28,078 bases of DNA, taken from the NCBI GenBank assembly GCA_023091735.1, contig JALKBU010000679.1, forward strand, positions 1 to 28,078, written 5' to 3'. Source of the DNA: Trichomonas tenax (lineage: Eukaryota > Parabasalia > Trichomonadida > Trichomonadidae). This document shows, one piece after another, positions 9,811 through 17,831 of this stretch. A program made the position numbers and the translations under genes. The notes below the pieces were generated by a model, which did no database searches, was not told where the DNA came from, and saw nothing but the letters and a program-made list of their open reading frames with translations. Each line of letters opens with the position of its first letter. The stretch's first letter is position 1.

Positions 9811-9819
9811 AAAAGTGAC
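9811..9819 (-). promoter_or_regulatory. GTCACTTTT motif before the Rab start codon
   Basis: Same nonamer and similar distance (24 nt) to an ATG as upstream of the GYF-like gene. It decides between two possible Rab starts by favouring the ATG at 9786 over 9837. Confidence 0.4.
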
Positions 9820-9837
9820 ATTCTTCATTTTCTTCAC

Positions 9838-10764
9838 GGTGGGATTTCATATTAAAAATAAATTACCACTAATCAATGTTCATACTTCCGGTACTAAATT
9901 CCAAATCTCGGGGAGATATTAGAAATTCAAATCTAATATATTCTTCATATCACAATCTAACTACTATAGTAAAATAATATTCCTTAATCTTAATTATATC
10001 ACAAAGTTACAAGAGCTAATTTAAGATATTTTATTTATTGGAAAATATTTTGTTTAATGAAACTAAAACTGATCGGATTTTTAAGGATATGAATATGCAT
10101 TTTTAAAATATAGATAGTAGCGTATTTAAAGACAAATTATTAAAAATGAATTAAATTGAATAATCAAAGAATGCTATTAGAACAATGAATTATATTCCTT
10201 TGATGATAGATTATATAATTTATATCGCACGATTTCCAATTCTTTTTTTAATCATGAGATATTGATTGCGATGAAATTATTTACATGTCAGTCTGTCGAT
10301 TTTATTTCAAACAGATATAAAGTTGTATCTATATAATATTATTATATGTGATTTTTAGTATAAACTAGAATGAATTGTGTTTTGTAACATTTTGTTGAGT
10401 TTTGCGATTTACTAATAGTTCATTTCTTCGAATATTTGTTTTTATGCCTGGCTTACGTTCGATTTTCCCTCCCACTTCTTGGAGTGAGGATGGCCAGGGA
10501 TCAGACTTTGACATTTCGAAAACTAGATTTTAGCATAAAAATTGCTAACTACATAGATTGTACATTCTATTTTCCTTCTTAGAGTGTGATAAAAAGGAGT
10601 TAACGGTCATAATTTATTTTTGACATGTAAAAATAGATCTGACATTTTCCAAAATACAAGTGATGTATTGATGTTTTCCTATAAACATATATATTATTCA
10701 TTCAAAGTTTGCCTGATATTATTCTTGAGATTTATCGATTTATTTGCTATGTAATCTAAGAAAT
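9838..10764. other. Intergenic, AT-rich, with one GC-rich stem-loop
   Basis: Mostly AT-rich sequence upstream of the Rab gene. A locally GC-rich patch folds as CCTGGC (10447-10452) with GCCAGG (10493-10498), with an inner bulged stem (CACT with AGTG). A TTTGACATGTAAA word lies near 10619. No open frame of note. Confidence 0.4.
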
Positions 10765-11032
10765 ATGACGATATTTATGTTGAAGAATATAAAACCTAAT
10801 GAATTCATGACTGGAAAAGCAGTCAATCAAGCTTTATTTGCAGCTTATATCAATAACAATAAAAATACTCTCCAATTTTGCTATATTTATTTAAATCATG
10901 ACAAAAGTTAGTTTTCAATTTTTTATTAATCAAGTGATTATAAAAACAGGCTTTGTGGATCCAGAAACAAATGAAATCAATATCCAAACCGTTCTGAAAT
11001 CATTTAAAAAAATAAAAAAAATGAGTCTATGA
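10765..11032 (+). pseudogene. Possible coding remnant, two frames
   Basis: Two short open pieces look more protein-like than the surrounding DNA. One runs from ATG 10765 to TAG 10909-10911 (including AVNQALFAAYINNNKN). The other, in another frame, ends at TGA 11030-11032 (including KTGFVDPETNEINIQTVLK). They could be parts of one gene broken by a stop and a shift. I recognise no family. It lies just before the tandem GTCACTTTT cluster and the inverted repeat core. Low confidence. Confidence 0.25.
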
Positions 11033-11069
11033 CAAAAGTGAGTATCGGAAAGTGTCAGGGAACCTTAAA

Positions 11070-11119
11070 GTCACTTTTCATGAATAAACTGTCACTTTTT
11101 TGCGCAAATTGTCACCTTT
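11070..11119 (+). promoter_or_regulatory. Three tandem GTCACTTTT-type motifs
   Basis: GTCACTTTT occurs at 11070-11078 and 11091-11099, and GTCACCTTT at 11111-11119. Spacing is 21 and 20 bp, about two helical turns. An inverted relative (CAAAAGTGAG) lies just upstream near 11033. No plus-strand gene follows within 380 bp, so this may be an orphan promoter or a multi-site binding element left by a lost gene. Confidence 0.35.
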
Positions 11120-11272
11120 ATAAAAAGTGTTATAAATATCTTTGTAGTCTAACCAATATATCCAGGTTGGTGTTGTTGACGAGCCACAACTCTATCATCA
11201 ACGAGCATATACCTAATTAGTAAGAAAACAACGATATTTATGCATGGTTAAATTATTGCGAGAATGTCATTG

Positions 11273-11316
11273 GGCGAGGTCGGCCTGAGACTTCCAAAGC
11301 CCTCGAGTGGCCAAGC
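11273..11316 (-). repeat. Inverted 44-bp core of the dispersed repeat
   Basis: This is the reverse complement of the first part of the repeats at 1 and 12319. It agrees best with the 12319 copy (about 42 of 44 positions, including GGCGAG at its left end). Similarity stops abruptly on both sides. With the copy at 12319 it brackets the gene at 11500-11976 as an inverted pair about 1 kb apart. Confidence 0.7.
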
Positions 11317-11499
11317 TTTAGACCATGATATGATTTTTCTTTTTCAAGCATTACGTCATATTTATGATAATTAATTTCTAATTTATCTATTTTTGCTTAT
11401 ACTACTTTTTGCTTTATTATTATATTATTCATCAAAGATTTTTCAATTCTTAATTGTTTATTCAATATAAATTTTTGTAATTAAATATAATATTGTAAG

Positions 11500-11976
11500 T
11501 TATGTTAGTTTCTCTTTCTTGTTCATATTGACGAGCATCTTCTTGTGGACTGCTCTTATCGTAGGCAATAACTGATCAATATCGATCCAATCACCACTCA
11601 CCATTTCATGCAATTGACTCAACAATGTCATCAGCTCATCTCTGTGAGCTTCCTTCAATTCAGCACTTGAATTTGGTATTGAGCTCATGATTCTCAAGTT
11701 TCTCTCCGACAAATTGTTGAAAACTGCAATCTTAATGACAAATGTTGGTGTCACTTTTGCCAGAAGTTTGACAAATAATTTGTCAGTTGGCAGATTTCTT
11801 TCTTCGACAAAATAAAAGTGTTTTAATTGTCGAAAATGAGTTTCGGAAATGTTATTTGTGCTATCAGCATCCTGACGATAGCACATCATCCATTTCTCTT
11901 TGTTCATTGCAATTTTTTGTTGCACTCCAAACCTAAGAAAACCAAGAAAGTCGGTCGAAATTATCACTTCTTGCAT
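11500..11976 (-). CDS. Hypothetical protein, unrecognised
   Basis: A 158-residue open frame from ATG 11976 to TAA. It has no signal peptide or membrane segment. It is predicted mainly helical, with a TPTFVIKIAVFNNLSERNLRIMSSIP central section and a charged C-terminal half (ELKEAHRDELMTLLSQLHEM, then a Lys-rich end). Codon use resembles neighbouring genes and the frame is long for this AT content, so I take it as real. It sits between an inverted core copy (11273) and a full copy (12319) of the dispersed repeat. No function can be proposed. Confidence 0.55.
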   Translation of the reverse strand: MQEVIISTDFLGFLRFGVQQKIAMNKEKWMMCYRQDADSTNNISETHFRQLKHFYFVEERNLPTDKLFVKLLAKVTPTFVIKIAVFNNLSERNLRIMSSIPNSSAELKEAHRDELMTLLSQLHEMVSGDWIDIDQLLPTIRAVHKKMLVNMNKKEKLT

Positions 11977-12318
11977 GGTAAATATGAATTATAAACGAAT
12001 AATTTGAAGATAAAAATAAAAATTTAGTTAAAAATGAATTTTACAAAGAATATAAGGATCGATTTGAGAATCTAAATAATATAAATCAATATATAAAATG
12101 AAAGTAACATGAAAACATTATCTAATTCATGATTCATAATTAATTATGAATTTAATGATATATTAATAATTATGAGAATAAGTAATAATATGAAAATAAT
12201 CTTGTAATGAAAAAGGTATCTGTGAAAAAATAAAAAATAGAAAAAAAAATAATTTATTAATATCAAAAGTGAAAATGTAATGTGTATTAAAAATTGAATC
12301 AATAAGTGGGTTCTTGTC
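11977..12318. other. Extremely AT-rich intergenic spacer
   Basis: This stretch is almost pure A/T with runs such as AAAAAAAAATAATTTATT. It lies upstream of the 11500-11976 gene and ends at the dispersed repeat. A weak relative of the promoter word (CAAAAGTGAAAA) lies near 12264. No gene. Confidence 0.5.
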
Positions 12319-12639
12319 AGGGCCTGGCTTGGCCACTCAAGGGCTTTGGAAGTCTCAGGCCGATCTCGCCATGCATCGAATCATGCTTCTTTTGAATAGG
12401 CATCTGGATGCATCTCTGCTAGATCACCAGGTCATCCTTCACTATGAGGCCACAGCCACTCATAATGAAGTATTCTTTGGCTTCCAACATTGAGTTCAAT
12501 CCATTTCAACCGATTGATACTTTTCCATTTTTTCCCGCGGAACACGTCACTTTCCTTTATTTTGACATCCTGACTTTACATGTCAAAATAAGTTACATGT
12601 CAGAAAAGCACGTTGTTCTATTTTGTCCCAGTCCCTCAA
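12319..12639 (+). repeat. Dispersed ~300-bp repeat, copy 2
   Basis: Direct-orientation partner of 1-303. Compared with copy 1 it carries an extra ~18 bp around 12586-12603, created by local duplication of TTACATGTCA. The left boundary (AGGGCCTGG) coincides with the window start in copy 1. The right boundary is just after GTCCCAGTCCCTC. A frame from about 12465 (KYSLASNIEFNPFQPIDTF) parallels that in copy 1, with several silent changes. A kinase gene lies downstream of both copies, but the sequences between differ. Confidence 0.75.
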
Positions 12640-13228
12640 AAAAACTAAAACCGTTTTATTCAAAAATCGCATTGAAAATTTTGAGAGCATCGCATAAAAT
12701 AATTGATTACAAAAGCTCAAAAACCAAAATGTCCGAGAAAGATAACATAATTATTTCTATGTTCTGAATTTGGTGAGAAAAACGTGCTTTTTGCTTATCT
12801 TTACAATTTTTTTAATAAATAAGCCATAATATTCGTATATCAGCCATATTTTGTCTCTAAACGAACTTTTGAGAATAAATGTACTGATGCGTCAGTGTCT
12901 TAACGTACAGTAAATTTTATTTTTGAATAAAAATAAGACCATTTAATTAGTAATAGTATGTACATTATATATACGAAATAATGGAAACGAAATCGTATCA
13001 CGAAAACTAGTGTGAGAAAATCTATGCAAAGCCAACAAACGCTTGCACTCGGGCTACATATGCATATATTTGAATATAAGGATTTTTCCTGTATATAGCA
13101 AAATTATGAAATTTCGTAACACCCTAAAAGACTCTTTTTTAAGCATTAGATGATTTTCTATTCATCTCTGAGACCAACAACCACGCTTAGCGAGCATTTT
13201 GAAATCGTTTAATAAATTTGATCATTTT
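12640..13228. other. Intergenic, AT-rich
   Basis: Non-coding sequence between the repeat and the small doubtful frame before the kinase. No repeat or stable stem-loop of note was seen. Confidence 0.4.
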
Positions 13229-13426
13229 ATGCTAAAGAAGAAGCTTCTTGAATTAATTATCATATTTTTTGCAATGTTCATGTTAGCAAGAATACTATGG
13301 CAAAAGATTGTATACCCTGTCTTTGTTGGTGAGCGAAAACGTAACTTTCTTTGTTCCCGTGAAAAAAATGCGACGATAGATAAAAAAGCACATATAACTA
13401 ATGCGTGTCGAATTATAAAAATATAA
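13229..13426 (+). CDS. Doubtful small membrane protein frame
   Basis: A 65-residue frame begins at ATG 13229. It has a Lys-rich start, then one hydrophobic segment (LLELIIIFFAMFMLARILW) and a basic remainder. It lies 88 bp before the kinase ATG, where a promoter would be expected. AT-rich DNA produces such hydrophobic frames by chance, and I see no homology. Treat it as unproven. Confidence 0.15.
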   Translation: MLKKKLLELIIIFFAMFMLARILWQKIVYPVFVGERKRNFLCSREKNATIDKKAHITNACRIIKI

Positions 13427-13514
13427 ATATCTTTATTTGGCAATGAGTTATTGACAAAATATGTAAAAAAAGTAAACTATTCAAAGTTCCCCCTTAAAAA
13501 AACAAAAATCGATA

Positions 13515-14417
13515 ATGAAAACAATCGGTCCTTACGAGCCCCGCCGTTTCCTCGGAGCCGGGTCGTTCGGCGGTGTCTGGGAGTGCCAGAACATGACCAC
13601 TGGTGAGTCCGTCGCTTGTAAACTGATCGATTTGAACACGGCTTTATCTGATAAGGTATATCCGCATTTTAGGAACGAAATTTTAATTCATAGCAGAATA
13701 AATCACCCTTCAGTGACGCAGCTCAAGGATGTTATCCTGGACAAGGACAATATCTACATCTTCTTGGAGTTATGCGATGGTGGAGACATGAATGACATCG
13801 TACAAGAAGTCGGCGGTCTCACTGAAGATGAAGCTAAGCACTACTTCCACCAAATCATGGAAGCGCTCTCATATATCCACAAACTCGGTGTCGCACACAG
13901 AGATGTTAAATTAGAAAACATCCTCGTTACTGCGGATGACGACGCGAAGCTGACAGACTTTGGACTTTGCAAGCAACAGCACGGCAATGATCCAATGCTT
14001 ACAACTTGCGGTACGTTGGTTTATGCGGCACCAGAAATTATTAAAGAGGAACCATACAACGGTATGAAAGCGGACATATGGTCGGCTGGTGTAGTTCTTT
14101 ACACAATGGTGGCTGCCCACTTCCCGTGGATCGTTCCAGATGATTTACCACCTGAGAACCTTATGAAAGAGACAGCAAGACAAATCGTTGACGGTGATAT
14201 TGCTTTACCAGATGGTATCTCCTACGAACTCCAGAATTTGATGGCGAACTTGCTTAATGTTGATCCAAATGAGAGACCAACAGCAGAAGAAGTTTTAGAG
14301 CATCCATGGCTTCAAGATGTTGCAGAAAATGAGGCTGTTGATCCAAAGCCAAATACATTTATTGTTAACTTAGTCGATTCATTCTTGAGTGATCTTGACC
14401 GTAGGAGATCGAATTAA
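13515..14417 (+). CDS. CAMK-like serine/threonine protein kinase
   Basis: A complete, apparently active kinase of 300 residues. It has a glycine loop GAGSFGG (14-20), VACK with Lys36, an alpha-C Glu55, HRDVKLEN (128-135, catalytic Asp130), DFG (148-150), an activation segment with TTCGTLVYAAPE, DIWSAGV, and the closing RPTAEEVLEHPW. The single-domain layout with a short tail (to ...LSDLDRRRSN) is typical of the large CAMK/CAMKL expansion in trichomonads. It phosphorylates Ser/Thr; substrate and upstream control are unknown. The first ~90 bases are markedly GC-richer than the rest, as in strongly biased 5' ends. ATG 13515 is the only start ahead of the glycine loop. The stop is TAA. In contrast to the pseudokinase at 683, every catalytic residue is present. 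Confidence 0.95.
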   Translation: MKTIGPYEPRRFLGAGSFGGVWECQNMTTGESVACKLIDLNTALSDKVYPHFRNEILIHSRINHPSVTQLKDVILDKDNIYIFLELCDGGDMNDIVQEVGGLTEDEAKHYFHQIMEALSYIHKLGVAHRDVKLENILVTADDDAKLTDFGLCKQQHGNDPMLTTCGTLVYAAPEIIKEEPYNGMKADIWSAGVVLYTMVAAHFPWIVPDDLPPENLMKETARQIVDGDIALPDGISYELQNLMANLLNVDPNERPTAEEVLEHPWLQDVAENEAVDPKPNTFIVNLVDSFLSDLDRRRSN

Positions 14418-15093
14418 TGACTAGAATAATTGTTTTTTATTCAACTACAGTTATAAATTATTTTATTTTAATGGGATATTTTAGAATACAACGTCACTTA
14501 ATTAAAGCCCGATTCCGAAAATATGGCCCCAAAGACTATTAACCACTGAGGTTTGGCCTTGGTTTGACCGAAATTCAAAAATCGCATTAATAGAAACGCA
14601 TAATTTATTTCTCAAAAGCTATCGACATAATTTCTGGGGTCTAAGCTCCATTTCTGTCAATATATCGCCTGTCAAATCAAATATCAAAAAATAAGATACC
14701 CTACCTTCCCTAATATTGGAAAATTTTCATGACCCCCTATAGTTGCAGTGCAATTGTGGATATGAATAGCCAGACTGAATTCTAGATTAAGAAAATTTGC
14801 CGAAGGAAATAAAGAACAAATATGCAATTAATAGGTAATATTATTATAGCAGCAGTGATGAGATATCGGCCAGATACTAAAAATGCATAAAAGCAGATAA
14901 TTATTTCTGATATAAAAAGCGCTTTGATCGTATTGATGAAATTTAAAAGAATGATTGACGGAGGCTTCTGAATGTAATTGGTAAATGGATGGAGATGTTA
15001 ATTTGGAAGAAATAGATGACAATAAAGAGTTGTCTGGTTCATTAAAAATAATGAAAAGTGACATTTTATGAGAGCGAAGAAGGTAATGTAAGT
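14418..15093. other. Intergenic 3' of the kinase
   Basis: Non-coding sequence with no convincing open frame. An AAAAGTGAC word lies at 15054-15062 (minus-strand sense GTCACTTTT) and is followed on that strand by an ATG, but the frame is short. Nothing else was seen. Confidence 0.4.
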
Positions 15094-15178
15094 AGATATT
15101 GTCGTGACTTGGCATTGATGATATGCACGTAAACTTTGTAAGAATTCGCGTTATTGGATTGCATAGAATGAAAACATT
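15094..15178 (+). repeat. 85-bp dispersed repeat, copy 1
   Basis: This matches 27819-27903 in the same orientation at 83 of 85 positions. It begins AGATATTGTCGTGACTTGGC and ends GAATGAAAACATT, and similarity stops sharply at both ends. The near identity implies recent movement or selection. It lies 230 bp before the long stem-loop at 15409; the other copy lies 281 bp after the stem-loop cluster. Confidence 0.9.
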
Positions 15179-15408
15179 TCAATTTCGTAAATTTAGGAAA
15201 TTTTGATTCGGCAACAATTGAAATTGCGGCGGAATATACAACACTCAGCTTAAATGCCAATCATTACGAAATAAAAATGAGCGGAAATTAGAAAAATGAT
15301 CTAAATTATTTCATTATATTTTGCTTGTCCTATTCTGATAGGAAGTTAAAATTATGTACCAATAGCTATTGTTATTAAATCTCAGAGATAACTTCGATTA
15401 ACAAAGTG

Positions 15409-15498
15409 TTTGCTCTTCTCTGTAATTCCTGGTGCTGCGTGCAGCTGTACCTCATTCTATAGTTGCACGCGGCACAAGAGACCCCAGAGAAGAGCAAA
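15409..15498. ncRNA. 90-nt microRNA-precursor-like stem-loop
   Basis: The outer stem TTTGCTCTTCTCTG (15409-15422) pairs perfectly with 15485-15498 (14 bp). A symmetric 9/9 internal loop follows. The inner stem GTGCTGCGTGCAGCT (15432-15446) then pairs with AGTTGCACGCGGCAC (15461-15475), 15 bp including two G-T wobbles, closed by a 14-nt loop. A total of 29 pairs in 90 nt is far beyond chance for one locus and GC-richer than its setting. The strand of transcription is unknown. It might instead be a DNA-level palindrome from a mobile element. RNA function is inferred. Confidence 0.5.
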
Positions 15499-15797
15499 TT
15501 CAGAAGAAAACTTTCTTTTCGATCTTTGAATGAGGTCAAAAATCAATGAATGAATAATATGGATCTGATAATGGTATTTATGTGACATTGAATATAACAC
15601 TTGTTGAATCAGCAACGATGCATCCTCCTGAAACGCTGACATTTACCAACTAGAATGAATATCGCAGCCGCTGCTTTCACAGCAAGCAGTAACGCTATAA
15701 TTTTCGAACAAATAGCCAGCACCAGGCTTGGAAATGTATTCTATCGAATCAGATGTCGTGATTTTAAGTTGAGATTTAGAAGTTGCGTGATGGCTTG

Positions 15798-15865
15798 TTT
15801 TATACTCCGAGTTTGCTTCCTATTTAACGTCAGAAGACTTGACGCGGCATCTTCGGAATATAAAA
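15798..15865. ncRNA. 68-nt stem-loop
   Basis: TTTTATACTCCGA (15798-15810) pairs with TCGGAATATAAAA (15853-15865) with one mismatch. An inner 5-bp stem CGTCA (15828-15832) with TGACG (15840-15844) has a 7-nt loop. It is weaker than the 15409 stem-loop but only 300 bp from it. AGTTGCACGC, part of the 15409 inner arm, recurs at about 15880. Confidence 0.3.
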
Positions 15866-16543
15866 TCGTCGTAGGTTAAGTTGCACGCTTCACACAAAAT
15901 AATTATTATTGAAAAGTGACAATAACATTCATCTTTTGCTATCAGAAAACTGAGTTTACAAGCAATCATTTTGTTCACCACGTACATATTCACATGATAA
16001 TGCTACGCCTTTTTGCAATTGAAATGATTTGTTATTTCAATCATTGCACAGAATACAAAAATAGATCTCATTGAATTTAAAGTCAGAAAACCAGCAACCA
16101 TGCATCGCTTAGTATAGCCAAATGTGCTTCATGCAAGCCAAATACCTTTAATATATCTTGAATTTAATTTTATATTTTTCATTTGCTGTTCTATACCTTT
16201 GTATTGCTTCTTGGGGTGAATCTAATAAGTAACATTTTATGTCACATCTAATTATGGGACTCTGGAACCATATTTTCACATAGAGATCATAATTTGACGC
16301 GTAAACTTTGTTAATTTTTTTCAAGATATAAATATAATGGATATGATTTTTTTCTGACTCAAATATTAGGTACTACTAATGCTATATATATTGCATATGA
16401 AGATGTAAAGAATGTTATTGAGAATTGATAGAGTTTTATAAATGTCATAAAATGTTCCACCTAATTTACGTGATAAATCTAGTTTATTTGTCAGGTTTTT
16501 GTTAAAATTACCAAAAATTTATTTGGCAGATTTATTTATCTAT
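15866..16543. other. Intergenic, AT-rich
   Basis: No gene seen. One AAAAGTGAC word (15914-15922) would read GTCACTTTT toward the stem-loops at 15865-15409 on the minus strand. The remainder is featureless. Confidence 0.4.
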
Positions 16544-17147
16544 ATGGATCAAATCAAGTCTACTCTCTCCAAGTTTTCGCCAGCGTTACACTGTGATTTC
16601 CTCGCCATCCTAGTTAAGCTTGCTGCCAAGCTCAACAAGTATACAGTCCGGAACGACTGAAGAGCTAAAGATGGACTTCATCAGGCGTAACTGGGACAGC
16701 AATGGTAACTACACCAATTCTGACCGATGCATTAATTGGTTCTGAGTGAATTGTTAAGCCACTTTTTCATGCTTTTTATCCAGGACGCATGGACAACGGT
16801 TGGTCCTGTTCTCAATAGGCCCGACGTTTTTACCCTGTTTAAATACCAGAGTCAACTCGTTAGGAGTCCGTTGTAATCAAATTACTCAAATTCGCATCCC
16901 TCCTATGTGGACACAATTTCCAGCTGGCGTTGATCTCTTCCTCATCATAGAGCAATACAAGACTGGCGCTGCAGTTATCACACCTCCGCAGTTGCCGATT
17001 CAGCAACAATCTCAGCCTCAGTTGGTTAACGGCTTTTCTTTCAATATGGATCAATCCAATGATTCATATTTTGGTGAAAACGTGGGTTACGATTGTGATT
17101 ATCAAGTGATGATCCAAGATGAACCATTCCAATTCACTTTTGAATAA
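16544..17147 (+). pseudogene. Frame-broken gene of unknown family
   Basis: Coding-like segments follow one another in different frames. From ATG 16544, IKSTLSKFSPALHCDFLAIL to TGA 16658-16660. Then, shifted, EELKMDFIRRNWDSNGNYTN up to TGA 16743. Then, shifted again, FMLFIQDAWTTVGPVLNRPD up to TAA 16874. Then the frame ending at 17147, with PPMWTQFPAGVDLFLIIEQY, a Gln/Pro-rich linker and an acidic Phe/Tyr-rich end (...DEPFQFTFE). At least three frame breaks make expression as one protein impossible without recoding. The Q-rich linker and acidic end resemble activation regions, but I do not recognise a DNA-binding domain. The base composition is clearly coding-like compared with its flanks. Confidence 0.6.
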
Positions 17148-17197
17148 GTAAGATGGTGAAACAAGTAGCAGAGCAGGTGTTACGTCTCTCCGCAAAA

Positions 17198-17380
17198 TTA
17201 TGGTATGATAGGCATCATAACTATGCTTATTTTTTTATCATTAGTGAGATTCCTTTTCATTCTGGCTGTTACATGTCCATCCATCAACATGATTTCATCA
17301 GTGATTGCAACTTCTAGCGCATCGTGAACGTTCTGTCCGACTTCCTGCTTAATACGGGAAAATCGTGCAAAGCATGTTTA
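17198..17380 (-). pseudogene. Coding-like remnant, minus strand
   Basis: The minus strand from about 17380 to TAA 17198-17200 reads as a protein-like segment containing FSRIKQEVGQNVHDALEVAI and then TDEIMLMDGHVTARMKR. It has no ATG at its 5' end and a stop just upstream, so it looks like the tail of a lost gene. Family unknown. It converges with the frame-broken plus-strand gene ending at 17147. Confidence 0.35.
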
Positions 17381-17831
17381 CATGTGCTTTTAGAGGTTGA
17401 TTATATTAGAACTTTGCTATCGCTTGTCGAGACATTCATATATTTGTATTATTAATTAAGATTAATTTTTATTAAATGACTACATTAAATTAATCTTATA
17501 ATAATACACAAAGAATGCATGAATATTTACATATTTAGGAATCATTGTTACCGTTATTTAACGGAAAATTTCAATAATTTTACATAAATCTCATATCATC
17601 ATATGGGTCATACCGGATCACATCGTCTCATGCTGGATTAGACATTTCGATTACTAAATTTTCGTTATCTTATATTTTACTAAATATAAAATATAAATAT
17701 ATAAATTTGTAAAGAGTTCACGTTAGATCATTATATTGGAAACGTCACATACTTTAAAGATAATCAATGAAAGAAATCAAATAAATTACGCACTATAAAT
17801 CTCAATATTTAGTGTTCAATCCGATAACCAC
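17381..17831. other. Intergenic, AT-rich
   Basis: 3' flank of the repeat-protein gene. It contains a self-complementary AT run around 17452-17500 (TTAATTAAGATTAATTTTTA with a later TAAATTAATCTTATAATAA). No gene seen. Confidence 0.4.

Noticed and set aside
14828..15115. 95-codon minus-strand frame preceded by GTCACTTTT-like sequence
   Set aside because: The motif lies inside the frame, the remaining frame is short and the composition is not protein-like.
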